In this document: positions 1 through 5,474 of the stretch, in pieces
How the letters are laid out: the number at the start of each line of letters is the position of its first letter
Position numbering within the stretch: position 1 is the first letter of the stretch
Source: Rickettsiales bacterium
GTDB taxonomy: Bacteria > Pseudomonadota > Alphaproteobacteria > Rs-D84 > CACZYB01
Reading direction: 5' to 3'
Length of the DNA stretch: 9,468 nt
Assembly (NCBI GenBank): GCA_031276335.1
Contig: JAISNH010000025.1
Span: 1-9,468, forward strand
The notes under the pieces: model-generated
Database searches by the model: none
Told to the model about the DNA's origin: nothing
Seen by the model: the letters and a program-made list of their open reading frames with translations, nothing else
Made by a program: the position numbers and the translations under genes

Positions 1-127
1 GCCTTTAAGGGCGAACCCTCTGGACATACGCCAAGGAATCCCCGACAGGCCGTCGGGGGATATGCATTTGAAGCAGCATATCAACGCTCGTCAATCAAAA
101 AGACTTGTTAAAGTCCCGCATCCTCCA

Positions 128-164
128 TGGACGCTAAGCATGGGATTGCCCACGCTTAGCTCCA
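128..164. repeat. Imperfect 15-bp hairpin
   Basis: TGGA (128-131) pairs with TCCA (161-164), GCTAAGC (133-139) with GCTTAGC (154-160) and TGGG (141-144) with CCCA (149-152). The loop is ATTG, with a single bulged C at 132 and an A/C mismatch at 140/153. No T-run follows on either strand, so a simple terminator is unlikely. It is probably part of a larger structured RNA; the transcribed strand is unknown. Confidence 0.6.
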
Positions 165-231
165 CGCTACTATAGAAAAAATGAAATTACAACAGAAAAA
201 ACTGCGGCAGCCTGCTTTGCGTTAAACTTGC

Positions 232-250
232 GCCACTTGAAACAAGTGGC
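232..250. repeat. Perfect 8-bp hairpin
   Basis: GCCACTTG (232-239) and CAAGTGGC (243-250) are perfectly complementary around a three-base AAA loop. No T-run follows within a few bases on either strand, so it does not look like an intrinsic terminator. It sits directly before the larger stem at 258-342. Confidence 0.6.
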
Positions 251-257
251 AGGAGGT

Positions 258-371
258 TAGAAACTATAGGATATATAGTGCCGCGTATTGAGTATTCCGC
301 AACCCTCCAGCCTGAGCTGGAGTCCTATCCTAGGAGTTTCTACACTCCATAGCGGGACTTTTCATCCGCTA
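258..371. ncRNA. Candidate structured RNA element (element A)
   Basis: TAGAAACT (258-265) pairs with AGTTTCTA (335-342) and AGGATA (268-273) with TATCCT (326-331), giving 14 bp with a small AT/AGG internal loop. Inside lies a perfect hairpin, CTCCAGC (305-311) with GCTGGAG (316-322) around CTGA. TAGCGG (350-355) pairs with CCGCTA (366-371) just outside. A competing hairpin, ACTATA (263-268) with TATAGT (274-279), would exclude the long stem, so two folds are possible. The element shares the 10-mer TAGAAACTCC (minus strand, 333-342) with the structured leader at 3365-3532. The transcribed strand and the family are unknown. Confidence 0.4.
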
Positions 372-465
372 CGTGAATCAGCATATTACATATTTGTTTG
401 CGAAAATTACAACAGGAAACGACGGACAGGCGGAAGGCGGCGGGCAAAGCGCGGCTCGAGTCCGA

Positions 466-1362
466 TCAGCCCTTGTACTCCAGCCCGATGTCCTTGAAAA
501 ACTCCGGCGCCTCGTGCCAGTCCTTCCTGAGCTTCACATCCAGAAACAGGTTCACCTTCCGTTTCAGCAGCCGCTCCATTTCGAGCCTGGCCTTCGTGCC
601 GATCGCCTTCAGCTTCGCGCCTCTCGCGCCTATGATGATCGGCTTGTGCCCCTCCTGGCTCGCGTAAACCGTCTGGGCGACGGAGAGCCCCGCGCCTTCC
701 TTTATCGAATCGGTCTTCACCGCGATCGCGTACGGCAGCTCCTGGTGCAGATAGGCGTAAACCTGCTCGCGCGTGATTTCAGCCAGCTGGAATGAAAGCG
801 GCATGCCGCTTATGCGGCCATCCTCGAAATACCACTTCGCCGACGGCATTTTCGAAGCCGCCCACCCGACCACGCCGTCCACGCCGTCGTTCTTCAGCGC
901 GGATATCATGAACACCTCCTCGAACAGGCCGGGCGCGCGCTCCGTAATATTGCGGACAAGGCCGAGGAGCGAGCGCTTGTCCACCAGATCCACCTTGTTG
1001 AGGGCGAGTGCGACCGGCGCCGAGATCGTCCCGAGCCTGGCCGCAATCGAATCGAAAGTCCCGGTTGCGCCCTTCGCCGCATCCAGGATGAGCACGACGG
1101 CGTCGGATTCATCCATCGCGCGCAGGGCCGCGCCGACCATCGCGCGGTCGAACCGGCCGGAGGCCGTGAAAATGCCCGGCGTGTCGACGAACACCACCTG
1201 CGTCCTCCCGATGTTCTTTATGCCGAGTATCCGGCTTCTGGTGGTCTGCACCTTGTGCGAGGTTATCGACACCTTCGTGCCGAGCGCGGCGTTCAGGAAG
1301 GTCGATTTTCCGCTGTTGGTTGCGCCCAAAAGCGCGACGAAGCCGGCCTTTTCAGCCTTCAT
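466..1362 (-). CDS. era: GTPase Era, 16S rRNA/30S assembly factor
   Basis: Era is an essential GTPase that binds the 3' end of 16S rRNA and helps mature the small ribosomal subunit in the cytoplasm. The 298-residue length is typical of the family. The GTPase domain shows G1 GATNSGKST (13-21), G2 KVQTTR (37-42), G3 DTPG (60-63), G4 NKVD (122-125) and G5 SAL (154-156). The C-terminal KH RNA-binding domain carries GARG (245-248) in the GxxG loop, followed by IGTKARLEMERLL and the closing FLDVKLRKDW segment. The ATG start has an AAGGA Shine-Dalgarno about nine bases upstream and lies inside the last codons of the upstream nucleotidyltransferase gene (11-bp overlap including its stop), which suggests translational coupling. 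The G1 loop has A-T-N-S where many homologues have R-P-N-V; this is conservative. Identification is very secure. Confidence 0.97.
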   Translation of the reverse strand: MKAEKAGFVALLGATNSGKSTFLNAALGTKVSITSHKVQTTRSRILGIKNIGRTQVVFVDTPGIFTASGRFDRAMVGAALRAMDESDAVVLILDAAKGATGTFDSIAARLGTISAPVALALNKVDLVDKRSLLGLVRNITERAPGLFEEVFMISALKNDGVDGVVGWAASKMPSAKWYFEDGRISGMPLSFQLAEITREQVYAYLHQELPYAIAVKTDSIKEGAGLSVAQTVYASQEGHKPIIIGARGAKLKAIGTKARLEMERLLKRKVNLFLDVKLRKDWHEAPEFFKDIGLEYKG

Positions 1363-2080
1363 GGCGATGTTTCCTTATGAATTCAAGAGTATAGGCGGAG
1401 ATGTCCTGCCCCGCCCATACATCCCGTATTACACCATAGCCCGGCGAAAAAATCAACCTTTCTATTTCATAGGCCGCCTTGCGGGCGGGAAGCGCCTCGA
1501 CAAGCCGGATGTTCCGCGCGCACGCGGCCAGCGACGGCGCGTCGAAGCTTTCATGGAAGTATTCGCCGCAGAACCTGAAGTAGCGGAGTATCCGCAGAGG
1601 ATCGTCGCGGACGCTTTTGTCCGCATCCCCTATGAAGCGCACGACCCTTTTTTCCAATATGTCGGCGCGTCCGCCCTGCGGGTCAAAAACCGCTCCGCCG
1701 CCGTCGGCATACACCGCGTTCATGGCGAAATCGCGGCGCCTTGAATCGACCTCCAGGCTTTCCACGAACCGAACGGCCGGAAAATGCGGCCGCGCGTACG
1801 CGTCGCGGCGGAAAGTCGTTATCGTGAACCGCCCGCCGCCTATGCCCGCGATTACGGCGCCGAACTTACTTGCCGAGGCGTCGCATTCCACGCCCGCGGA
1901 TTCAAGCAGGGCCGCGGCCGCGGAGGGAAGGGCTGGAGTGGCGAAGTCCACATCCTTCGCCGGCAGTCCCAAAAGGCCGTTCCTGACCGCACCGCCGACG
2001 GCGTACAGCGAGATGCCCGCGCGCCGGAACAGCGAGAACAGAGCCTTCACCCCGCCGTCATCCAGAAAATCGAAACCCAT
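1352..2080 (-). CDS. cca: Short CCA-adding enzyme / poly(A) polymerase-type nucleotidyltransferase
   Basis: This is a class II nucleotidyltransferase of the CCA-adding enzyme/poly(A) polymerase family, which adds CCA to tRNA 3' ends or A-tails to RNA. Visible motifs (242-residue numbering): GG-AVRN-LLG (29-38), catalytic DVD (43-45), RRDF (115-118), GG-RADI-LEKRVVRF-IGDAD (136-154) and DDPLRILR (159-166), the last matching the EDxxR nucleotide-template motif with Asp for Glu. DPLR rather than DPVR favours CCA addition over poly(A) synthesis. The protein ends soon after the neck helix (AYEIERLIF), about 150 residues short of typical members, so most of the body and tail tRNA-binding domains are absent. 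The start at 2080 has AAGGA seven bases upstream. An in-frame ATG at 2119 lies upstream of the predicted -10 and lacks a ribosome site. Exact specificity is uncertain. Confidence 0.82.
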   Translation of the reverse strand: MGFDFLDDGGVKALFSLFRRAGISLYAVGGAVRNGLLGLPAKDVDFATPALPSAAAALLESAGVECDASASKFGAVIAGIGGGRFTITTFRRDAYARPHFPAVRFVESLEVDSRRRDFAMNAVYADGGGAVFDPQGGRADILEKRVVRFIGDADKSVRDDPLRILRYFRFCGEYFHESFDAPSLAACARNIRLVEALPARKAAYEIERLIFSPGYGVIRDVWAGQDISAYTLEFIRKHRHEG

Positions 2081-2109
2081 GCCTATTTCCTTGCATATTT
2101 CCCGCGTCC

Positions 2110-2137
2110 AGTATAACATACGTTTCGAACGGAGCAA
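2110..2137 (-). promoter_or_regulatory. Extended -10 promoter for cca-era
   Basis: Read on the minus strand, TGTTATACT (2118 to 2110) is an extended -10 element with TATACT matching five of six consensus bases. A weak -35, TTGCTC (2137 to 2132), lies 16 bp upstream. Transcription would begin near 2103, giving a leader of about 22 bases with the AAGGA ribosome site of the nucleotidyltransferase gene. Confidence 0.6.
2112..2117 (+). promoter_or_regulatory. Possible -10 for the EnvC-like gene
   Basis: TATAAC on the plus strand matches five of six -10 bases and would place the transcript start near 2124, about 19 bases before the TTG codon. There is no good -35 (TTGCAT at 2091 is only 15 bp away). 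The hexamer physically overlaps the divergent cca-era -10, so the two promoters may compete. Confidence 0.35.
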
Positions 2138-2142
2138 CGGTT

Positions 2143-3279
2143 TTGTTGAAGAGGAATTCGCTATATTTCGCCGCCGCAGTCGCGATTGCCGGCATCGCCG
2201 GGAACGCATGCGCGCAGTCGAAGGGCGCGGACAGCCTTTACAAGATAAACAAGGAAATCGAGGCGAAGAAGAAGGAATCCGCAAAGCTGGCCAAGGAATC
2301 GAGCAGGCTTTCATCCGAGATAAAGCAAACCCAGGACAAGCTGGTCGAGGTCGCCGGCAACATCAAGCGCTATGAGCGGCAGATAGGCGGGTACGACCGC
2401 CAGCTGGCCGGCCTGCGGGAGCGGGAGCGCATACTCAACCGCAAGATAGAGGGCAACAACGCCGAGCTGACCCGTATAATCGCAGTGTTCGAAAACATCT
2501 CGCGCGTGCCGAAGGGATACCTGGCCGCCAGCCCGGGGCGCATCGAAACCATACTCCTGTCCTCGATACTCCTCAAAAGCGTGGTGGCCGAGCTGAACCG
2601 CATGAGGGTCCGCTTCAGGGCGGATATGGACGAGCTGGTCGCGCTGAAGAACAAAATCATAGGGGCGAAGCTGGAAATCCATTCCCTGTCCTCGAAGGTC
2701 AAGAGCGAGAAGGACAAAATATCGCACCTAATCAAGTCGAAGCGCTCCTCGTACGCGAAGCTGGAGAGCCAGAACAAGAAGAAGCAGGCGGAGATCAAGA
2801 AGCTGGTCGCCGAATCAAGGACAATCGAGGAGTTCCTAAAGAAGGCGGAGGCGCTTCGCAAAAAGCAGGAGGCCGACCGCATGAAGGCCGGCGGTCCCGC
2901 AAAGATAGTCGCAAAGCGCTTCGGCGGGCTGGCCCCCCTGCCGGTCGCGGGGAAAATCGAAACCGAATACGGCGGAAAACGGAGCGGCGTCACCTCGAAG
3001 GGCGTCTACATACGGCCGAAGGCGGGCGCGCAGGTAATCGCCCCGGCCGATTCGGACACCGTGTTTTCGGGCGCCTTCTACGGATACAAGAACCTCCTGA
3101 TACTCAGGAGCCGCGACGGATACTACCTTATCATGGGCGGCATGTCCGAGGTGTATGCCAGCGAGGGGCAGAGCCTATTGGCCGGCGAGCCGGTGGGATC
3201 CATGGGCGGCGGCGCATTCTATGTCGAGGTACGCGAGCAGGAAAGGCCCGTCAACCCGGCGAAGTATTTCAGGATGTGA
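2143..3279 (+). CDS. envC: EnvC-like secreted coiled-coil protein with degenerate LytM domain
   Basis: Probably a periplasmic activator of cell-wall amidases at the division septum, as EnvC is in E. coli. Residues 1-24 form a signal peptide ending NACA before QSKG. About 30-255 is charged, helical and rich in Lys/Glu heptads, the expected coiled coil. The LytM/M23 fold spans about 263-378, from APLPVAGKIETEYGG to RPVNPAKYF. The metal-binding positions of active M23 peptidases are not conserved: the first His/Asp site reads SKGVYI, the HxH region reads YLIMGGMSEVY, and the usual LHFEIR reads FYVEVR. It is therefore a non-enzymatic LytM factor. The start is TTG with GGAG (2131-2134) eight bases upstream. 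In many alphaproteobacteria envC lies just before ctpA on the same strand; here ctpA is convergent and about 740 bp away. Function is inferred from family. Confidence 0.88.
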   Translation: MLKRNSLYFAAAVAIAGIAGNACAQSKGADSLYKINKEIEAKKKESAKLAKESSRLSSEIKQTQDKLVEVAGNIKRYERQIGGYDRQLAGLRERERILNRKIEGNNAELTRIIAVFENISRVPKGYLAASPGRIETILLSSILLKSVVAELNRMRVRFRADMDELVALKNKIIGAKLEIHSLSSKVKSEKDKISHLIKSKRSSYAKLESQNKKKQAEIKKLVAESRTIEEFLKKAEALRKKQEADRMKAGGPAKIVAKRFGGLAPLPVAGKIETEYGGKRSGVTSKGVYIRPKAGAQVIAPADSDTVFSGAFYGYKNLLILRSRDGYYLIMGGMSEVYASEGQSLLAGEPVGSMGGGAFYVEVREQERPVNPAKYFRM

Positions 3280-3306
3280 TCCGCGGACGGAAGCGGCATA
3301 TTTTAG

Positions 3307-3335
3307 TTGTATTTATCCTCCAGTTGTAATATAAT
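3307..3335 (+). promoter_or_regulatory. Sigma-70-type promoter with consensus -10
   Basis: A perfect TATAAT lies at 3330-3335 with TTGTAT (3307-3312) as a partial -35 at the ideal 17-bp spacing. The start would be near 3342, so the transcript would open with the structured RNA at 3365-3532 and run into the small peptide genes. It lies after the EnvC-like stop codon and nothing similar is nearby. Confidence 0.6.
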
Positions 3336-3364
3336 CCAACCGTATCCGAAAGGGTGCGGGCCAA

Positions 3365-3532
3365 TTTCTAAGGCTCGATAGTTGCAGTGTCGATACGCAC
3401 TGTTGATTCGTATCCTCGGCGCATAACCGGGGAGGCTGTAGTGTATGTTCAAAGGACAGGCCTACGGCTTGCCCTCAAAGACTGCGGCGAGTCTGTCAAC
3501 TATCGGATTCTTAGAAACTCCCCGACTTTTTT
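3365..3532 (+). ncRNA. Structured RNA leader or small RNA (element B)
   Basis: Two long-range helices close the element: TTTCTAAG (3365-3372) with CTTAGAAA (3510-3517), then CGATAGTTG (3376-3384) with CAACTATCG (3497-3505), 17 perfect pairs in total. Inside are four local hairpins: CAGTG (3385-3389) with CACTG (3398-3402); CCTCGG (3414-3419) with CCGGGG (3427-3432, one wobble); CAGGCC (3457-3462) with GGCTTG (3466-3471, one wobble); and AGACT (3479-3483) with AGTCT (3490-3494). CGGGGAG (3428-3434) can instead pair with CTCCCCG (3518-3524), which is followed by six T (3527-3532). This looks like a multibranched RNA with a possible switch or terminator. It lies between a TATAAT promoter and two small-peptide genes, so it is either their regulatory 5' leader or a separate small RNA. 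I do not recognise the family. Confidence 0.6.
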
Positions 3533-3566
3533 GGATATGTATATAAACCCAAAAAAGGAGACAAAC

Positions 3567-3728
3567 ATGAAAACCATCATGATTATGACAATCGGCGCAT
3601 TGTTCGCCGCGGCCGGCGCACAGGCCAAATGCTCGGCCTGCGAATCGGGCTATACCCTGAAGGACGGGGCGTGCGTAGCTAGCGCCGCTGGCGTCGCTAA
3701 AAAAGGCGGTCGGAGTGCGGCACGCTGA
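3567..3728 (+). CDS. Small secreted Cys-containing peptide (53 aa)
   Basis: Not recognised as a named gene. The 53-residue product has a clear signal peptide (1-20, basic start, hydrophobic core, ending AGAQA), leaving a mature peptide of about 33 residues with the pattern KC-SAC-ESGYTLKDGAC: three cysteines in a C-x2-C-x2-GY-x5-G-x-C arrangement, then a basic tail ending GGRSAAR. It should be exported to the periplasm or outside, where cysteines could form a disulfide or bind metal. The ATG at 3567 is chosen because AAGGAG (3555-3560) sits six bases upstream and the signal peptide starts there. The frame is open further upstream, but that part overlaps the structured RNA. It is followed 33 bp later by another small secreted-peptide gene, probably in the same transcript. 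Expression is plausible, function unknown. Confidence 0.75.
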   Translation: MKTIMIMTIGALFAAAGAQAKCSACESGYTLKDGACVASAAGVAKKGGRSAAR

Positions 3729-3761
3729 ACCCGGGATCAATAAATAAAAAAGGAGAATAAA

Positions 3762-3938
3762 ATGAAGAAATCTATAATATGCCTGGCATTATTGGCCGCG
3801 GTTTCCATAACTGGCGAAGTGTTTGCCGCTATCTCTAACTCAGCACCAAGATCCGTTAAATCTCAAGAATCGGGCGCGGTGGAGGCACGCAAAACCACCA
3901 CATACTACAACGACTGCCTGGCGTCGTGCGTGAAATAA
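3762..3938 (+). CDS. Small secreted peptide (58 aa)
   Basis: Not recognised as a named gene. It encodes 58 residues: a signal peptide (about 1-22, MKKSIICLALLAAV to EVFA), a polar Ser/Lys/Arg-rich middle, and a C-terminal YYNDCLASCVK with a C-x3-C pair. The ATG has AGGAG (3751-3755) six bases upstream, a strong ribosome site. It lies 33 bp after the first small-peptide gene and directly before a strong terminator, so the two appear to form a short operon behind the promoter at 3330. Codon use is less GC-rich than in the neighbouring housekeeping genes. The two mature peptides are not alike beyond size, export signal and paired cysteines. Function is unknown; a redox-, metal- or envelope-related peptide are possibilities only. 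Confidence 0.72.
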   Translation: MKKSIICLALLAAVSITGEVFAAISNSAPRSVKSQESGAVEARKTTTYYNDCLASCVK

Positions 3939-3958
3939 CGAAGGCTTCAGCAAAAATA

Positions 3959-3988
3959 CAGCCCGCGTGAAGCGGGCTGCGTTTTTTT
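3959..3988 (+). terminator. Bidirectional intrinsic terminator
   Basis: CAGCCCGC (3959-3966) and GCGGGCTG (3972-3979) form a perfect 8-bp GC-rich stem with a GTGAA loop, followed two bases later by seven T (3982-3988). An A-run on the left (3952-3956) supplies a T-run on the minus strand, so the same hairpin can end the plus-strand peptide transcript and the convergent ctpA transcript, whose stop codon is at 4015-4017. Confidence 0.9.
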
Positions 3989-4014
3989 GCTAGGTAATGA
4001 TAAATTCTCGCCCA

Positions 4015-5424
4015 CTACTTTTTCTTCTCCGCCTTTTCCGCCTTTTTCACTTCGGGCTTCGGCGCGGATTTCAGCTTCGGCCGGGTGGTGTTCTTGTCTT
4101 CGTACACGGACAGTCCCCTGACCATGTCTATCGCGCGCTGGAGCTGGTAGTCGTTGGCATCCTTGGCATCCTCCGCGCCCGGCTTCGACGAATCCTTGCC
4201 GCCGGCGCCGGTGTCGTTCTTCAGCGCCTTCGAAAGAGTGGCCTCGGAGAATATCCTGTCCTCCTTCACCTCCTCGATTTTCGCGCGGTTGACCTCGACG
4301 TCGGGCTCTATGCCGTCGCCCTGTATCGAGCGGCCGCTGGGGGTATAGTAGCGCGCGGTCGTTATCTTCAGCGCGGTTTCGCCCATGGGTATCAGCGTCT
4401 GCACCGAGCCCTTGCCGTACGTCTTCGTGCCGACAAGCACGGCGCGGCGGTGGTCCTGAAGCGCGCCCGCGACGATTTCGGCCGCCGAGGCGGAGGCGCC
4501 GTTGATGATTACGACCAGCGGCAGGTTGTCCAAGAGGTCGCCTTCGGTCGCGAAGAACACGCGGCTGGCGTTTTCCTGCCGCGCCATGATCGAGACTATC
4601 TCGCCCTCGGACAAAAACGCGTCGGAAACCTTGACCGCCTGGTCGAGGAGCCCGCCGGTATTGTTGCGCAGGTCGAGCACGAAGCCGGACATCTCCTTGT
4701 TCTCGCGCCGTATCTTCGCGATTTCCTTGGCCATTTCGCCGTACGTGTTCTCGTTGAAGGTCGAAAGGCGGATGTAGCCGACCTTGCCCGCGGACTTCAC
4801 CTTCGACTTGACCGCGTCGACCTTTATGACGTCGCGGACGAGCGAGACGTCGAACGGGTCCTTGTTCTCGCGGAATATCTTCAGCACGACGCGGCTGCCC
4901 GGCCGTCCCTTCATCTTCTTTATCGCCTCCTGCAGCGACAGGCCGTAGACCTGCTCGCCGTCGATGTGGGTGATAAGGTCGCCCGGCTCGATCCCGGCCT
5001 TGGCCGCCGGAGTGTCGTCGATCGGAGAGATGACCTTCACGACGCCCTTGTCCATCGTGACCTCGATGCCCAGGCCGCCGAATGCGCCGGAGGTCTGCTC
5101 GTTCATGTCGCGGAAGTCGTCCTCGTTCAAGAACGCCGAATGCGGGTCGCGCTTTGAAAGCATGCCGTCGATTGCCGATTCAATCAGATCCTTGTTCGAT
5201 ACCTCGTCGACATAGCGCGCCTTCACTATCTCGAAGGCCTTGCCGAACAGCTCGAGCATCTGGTAGACGTCCTGATCCTTATCCTTTGCCCTGGCAGCGG
5301 CTTCCTTCGCGCCGCCTTTGCTGGACGAGCCGATCTCGAAAACGACGACCGAGGCGATCAGGAATACGAAGGCGACGACGGTCGCCACGCGCGCCAGCGC
5401 GAAACTACGTTTATTTTCAGACAT
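4015..5424 (-). CDS. ctpA: S41 C-terminal processing peptidase CtpA
   Basis: A membrane-anchored periplasmic serine protease of the CtpA/tail-specific family (S41A), which trims or degrades envelope proteins. One N-terminal membrane segment (about 13-31) is followed by a charged linker, the N-terminal helical region (LELFGKAFEIVKARYV), the PDZ domain (about 115-200, with GGLGIEVTMDKG and GDLITHIDGEQV) and the protease core. The catalytic dyad is Ser313 in NGASASAAE and Lys338 in TYGKGSVQ, with Gln342 also conserved. After the core come DYQLQRAIDMVRG (425-437) and a Lys/Pro-rich tail ending KAEKAEKKK. The length, 469, is normal for alphaproteobacteria. The ATG has GGGAGGT a few bases upstream. 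The gene starts 50 bp after the alr stop on the same strand with no clear promoter between, so alr-ctpA co-transcription is likely. It ends at the shared terminator. Confidence 0.95.
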   Translation of the reverse strand: MSENKRSFALARVATVVAFVFLIASVVVFEIGSSSKGGAKEAAARAKDKDQDVYQMLELFGKAFEIVKARYVDEVSNKDLIESAIDGMLSKRDPHSAFLNEDDFRDMNEQTSGAFGGLGIEVTMDKGVVKVISPIDDTPAAKAGIEPGDLITHIDGEQVYGLSLQEAIKKMKGRPGSRVVLKIFRENKDPFDVSLVRDVIKVDAVKSKVKSAGKVGYIRLSTFNENTYGEMAKEIAKIRRENKEMSGFVLDLRNNTGGLLDQAVKVSDAFLSEGEIVSIMARQENASRVFFATEGDLLDNLPLVVIINGASASAAEIVAGALQDHRRAVLVGTKTYGKGSVQTLIPMGETALKITTARYYTPSGRSIQGDGIEPDVEVNRAKIEEVKEDRIFSEATLSKALKNDTGAGGKDSSKPGAEDAKDANDYQLQRAIDMVRGLSVYEDKNTTRPKLKSAPKPEVKKAEKAEKKK

Positions 5425-5474
5425 GGTGACCTCCCGCTAAAAAATTGAACAATCTTTAACAGTCTAGCAAAATT

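Larger units (their letters stand above)
184..415. repeat. Direct repeat pair AAATTACAACAG flanking the 232-371 hairpins
   Basis: The 12-mer AAATTACAACAG occurs at 184-195 and again at 404-415. Both copies are preceded by G(A) and followed by a purine and AAA. The pair brackets the hairpin group at 232-371. It could be a duplication scar, a repeated regulatory or promoter element (on the minus strand it reads CTGTTGTAATTT), or chance in AT-rich DNA. Confidence 0.35.
1..465. other. Non-coding, hairpin-rich region downstream of era
   Basis: No convincing protein gene is seen in these 465 bases, and base composition is visibly more AT-rich than in the flanking genes. The stretch is instead a chain of inverted repeats: 40-46 with 52-58 (CCCCGAC), 59-65 with 76-82 (GATATGC), 102-106 with 111-115 (GACTT), an imperfect 15-bp hairpin at 128-164, a perfect 8-bp hairpin at 232-250, a long stem at 258-342 and a 6-bp stem at 350-371. 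This density suggests one or more structured RNAs. The strand is not settled: read on the minus strand, the GACTT hairpin is followed directly by five T, a weak terminator-like signal that could end the era transcript or a separate small RNA. I could not match it to RNase P RNA, tmRNA, 6S RNA or SRP RNA. Confidence 0.5.

Noticed and set aside
97..115. Minus-strand terminator (GACTT/AAGTC stem then five T)
   Set aside because: Only five AT-rich pairs; kept as a hint in the description of the left region but not called as a terminator.
62..175. 37-codon open frame on the plus strand
   Set aside because: It runs through three hairpins and its product shows no signal peptide or motif. The GGGGG before its ATG belongs to an inverted repeat, so the match to a ribosome site is probably accidental.
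1..465. CRISPR array, insertion sequence, retron or tRNA
   Set aside because: Repeats are not regularly spaced, no transposase or reverse transcriptase gene is present, and no tRNA cloverleaf could be drawn.
2081..2314. Upstream extension of the nucleotidyltransferase to 2314
   Set aside because: The extra residues are Arg/Ser-rich and unlike the family, run through the promoter and overlap the signal peptide of the EnvC-like gene. The ATG at 2080 has AAGGA at proper spacing.
3280..3306. Possible terminator after the EnvC-like gene
   Set aside because: CCGC and GCGG can form only a 4-bp stem with an 8-base loop and the T-rich tract is interrupted; too weak to call.
3387..3566. Upstream extension of the 53-residue peptide to a 113-residue protein
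   Set aside because: The extension reads through the structured RNA and would bury the signal peptide inside the chain, whereas the ATG at 3567 has AAGGAG six bases upstream.
3997..5157. Long plus-strand open frame opposite ctpA (386 codons)
   Set aside because: It is antisense to a clear S41 protease with catalytic residues; its composition is the Leu/Arg/Val-rich pattern expected of a shadow frame in GC-rich DNA, and no ribosome site is seen.
5425..5474. Separate ctpA promoter in the alr-ctpA gap
   Set aside because: The AT-rich 50 bp contains TTGCTA and other partial boxes but no -10/-35 pair at good spacing; co-transcription with alr is simpler.
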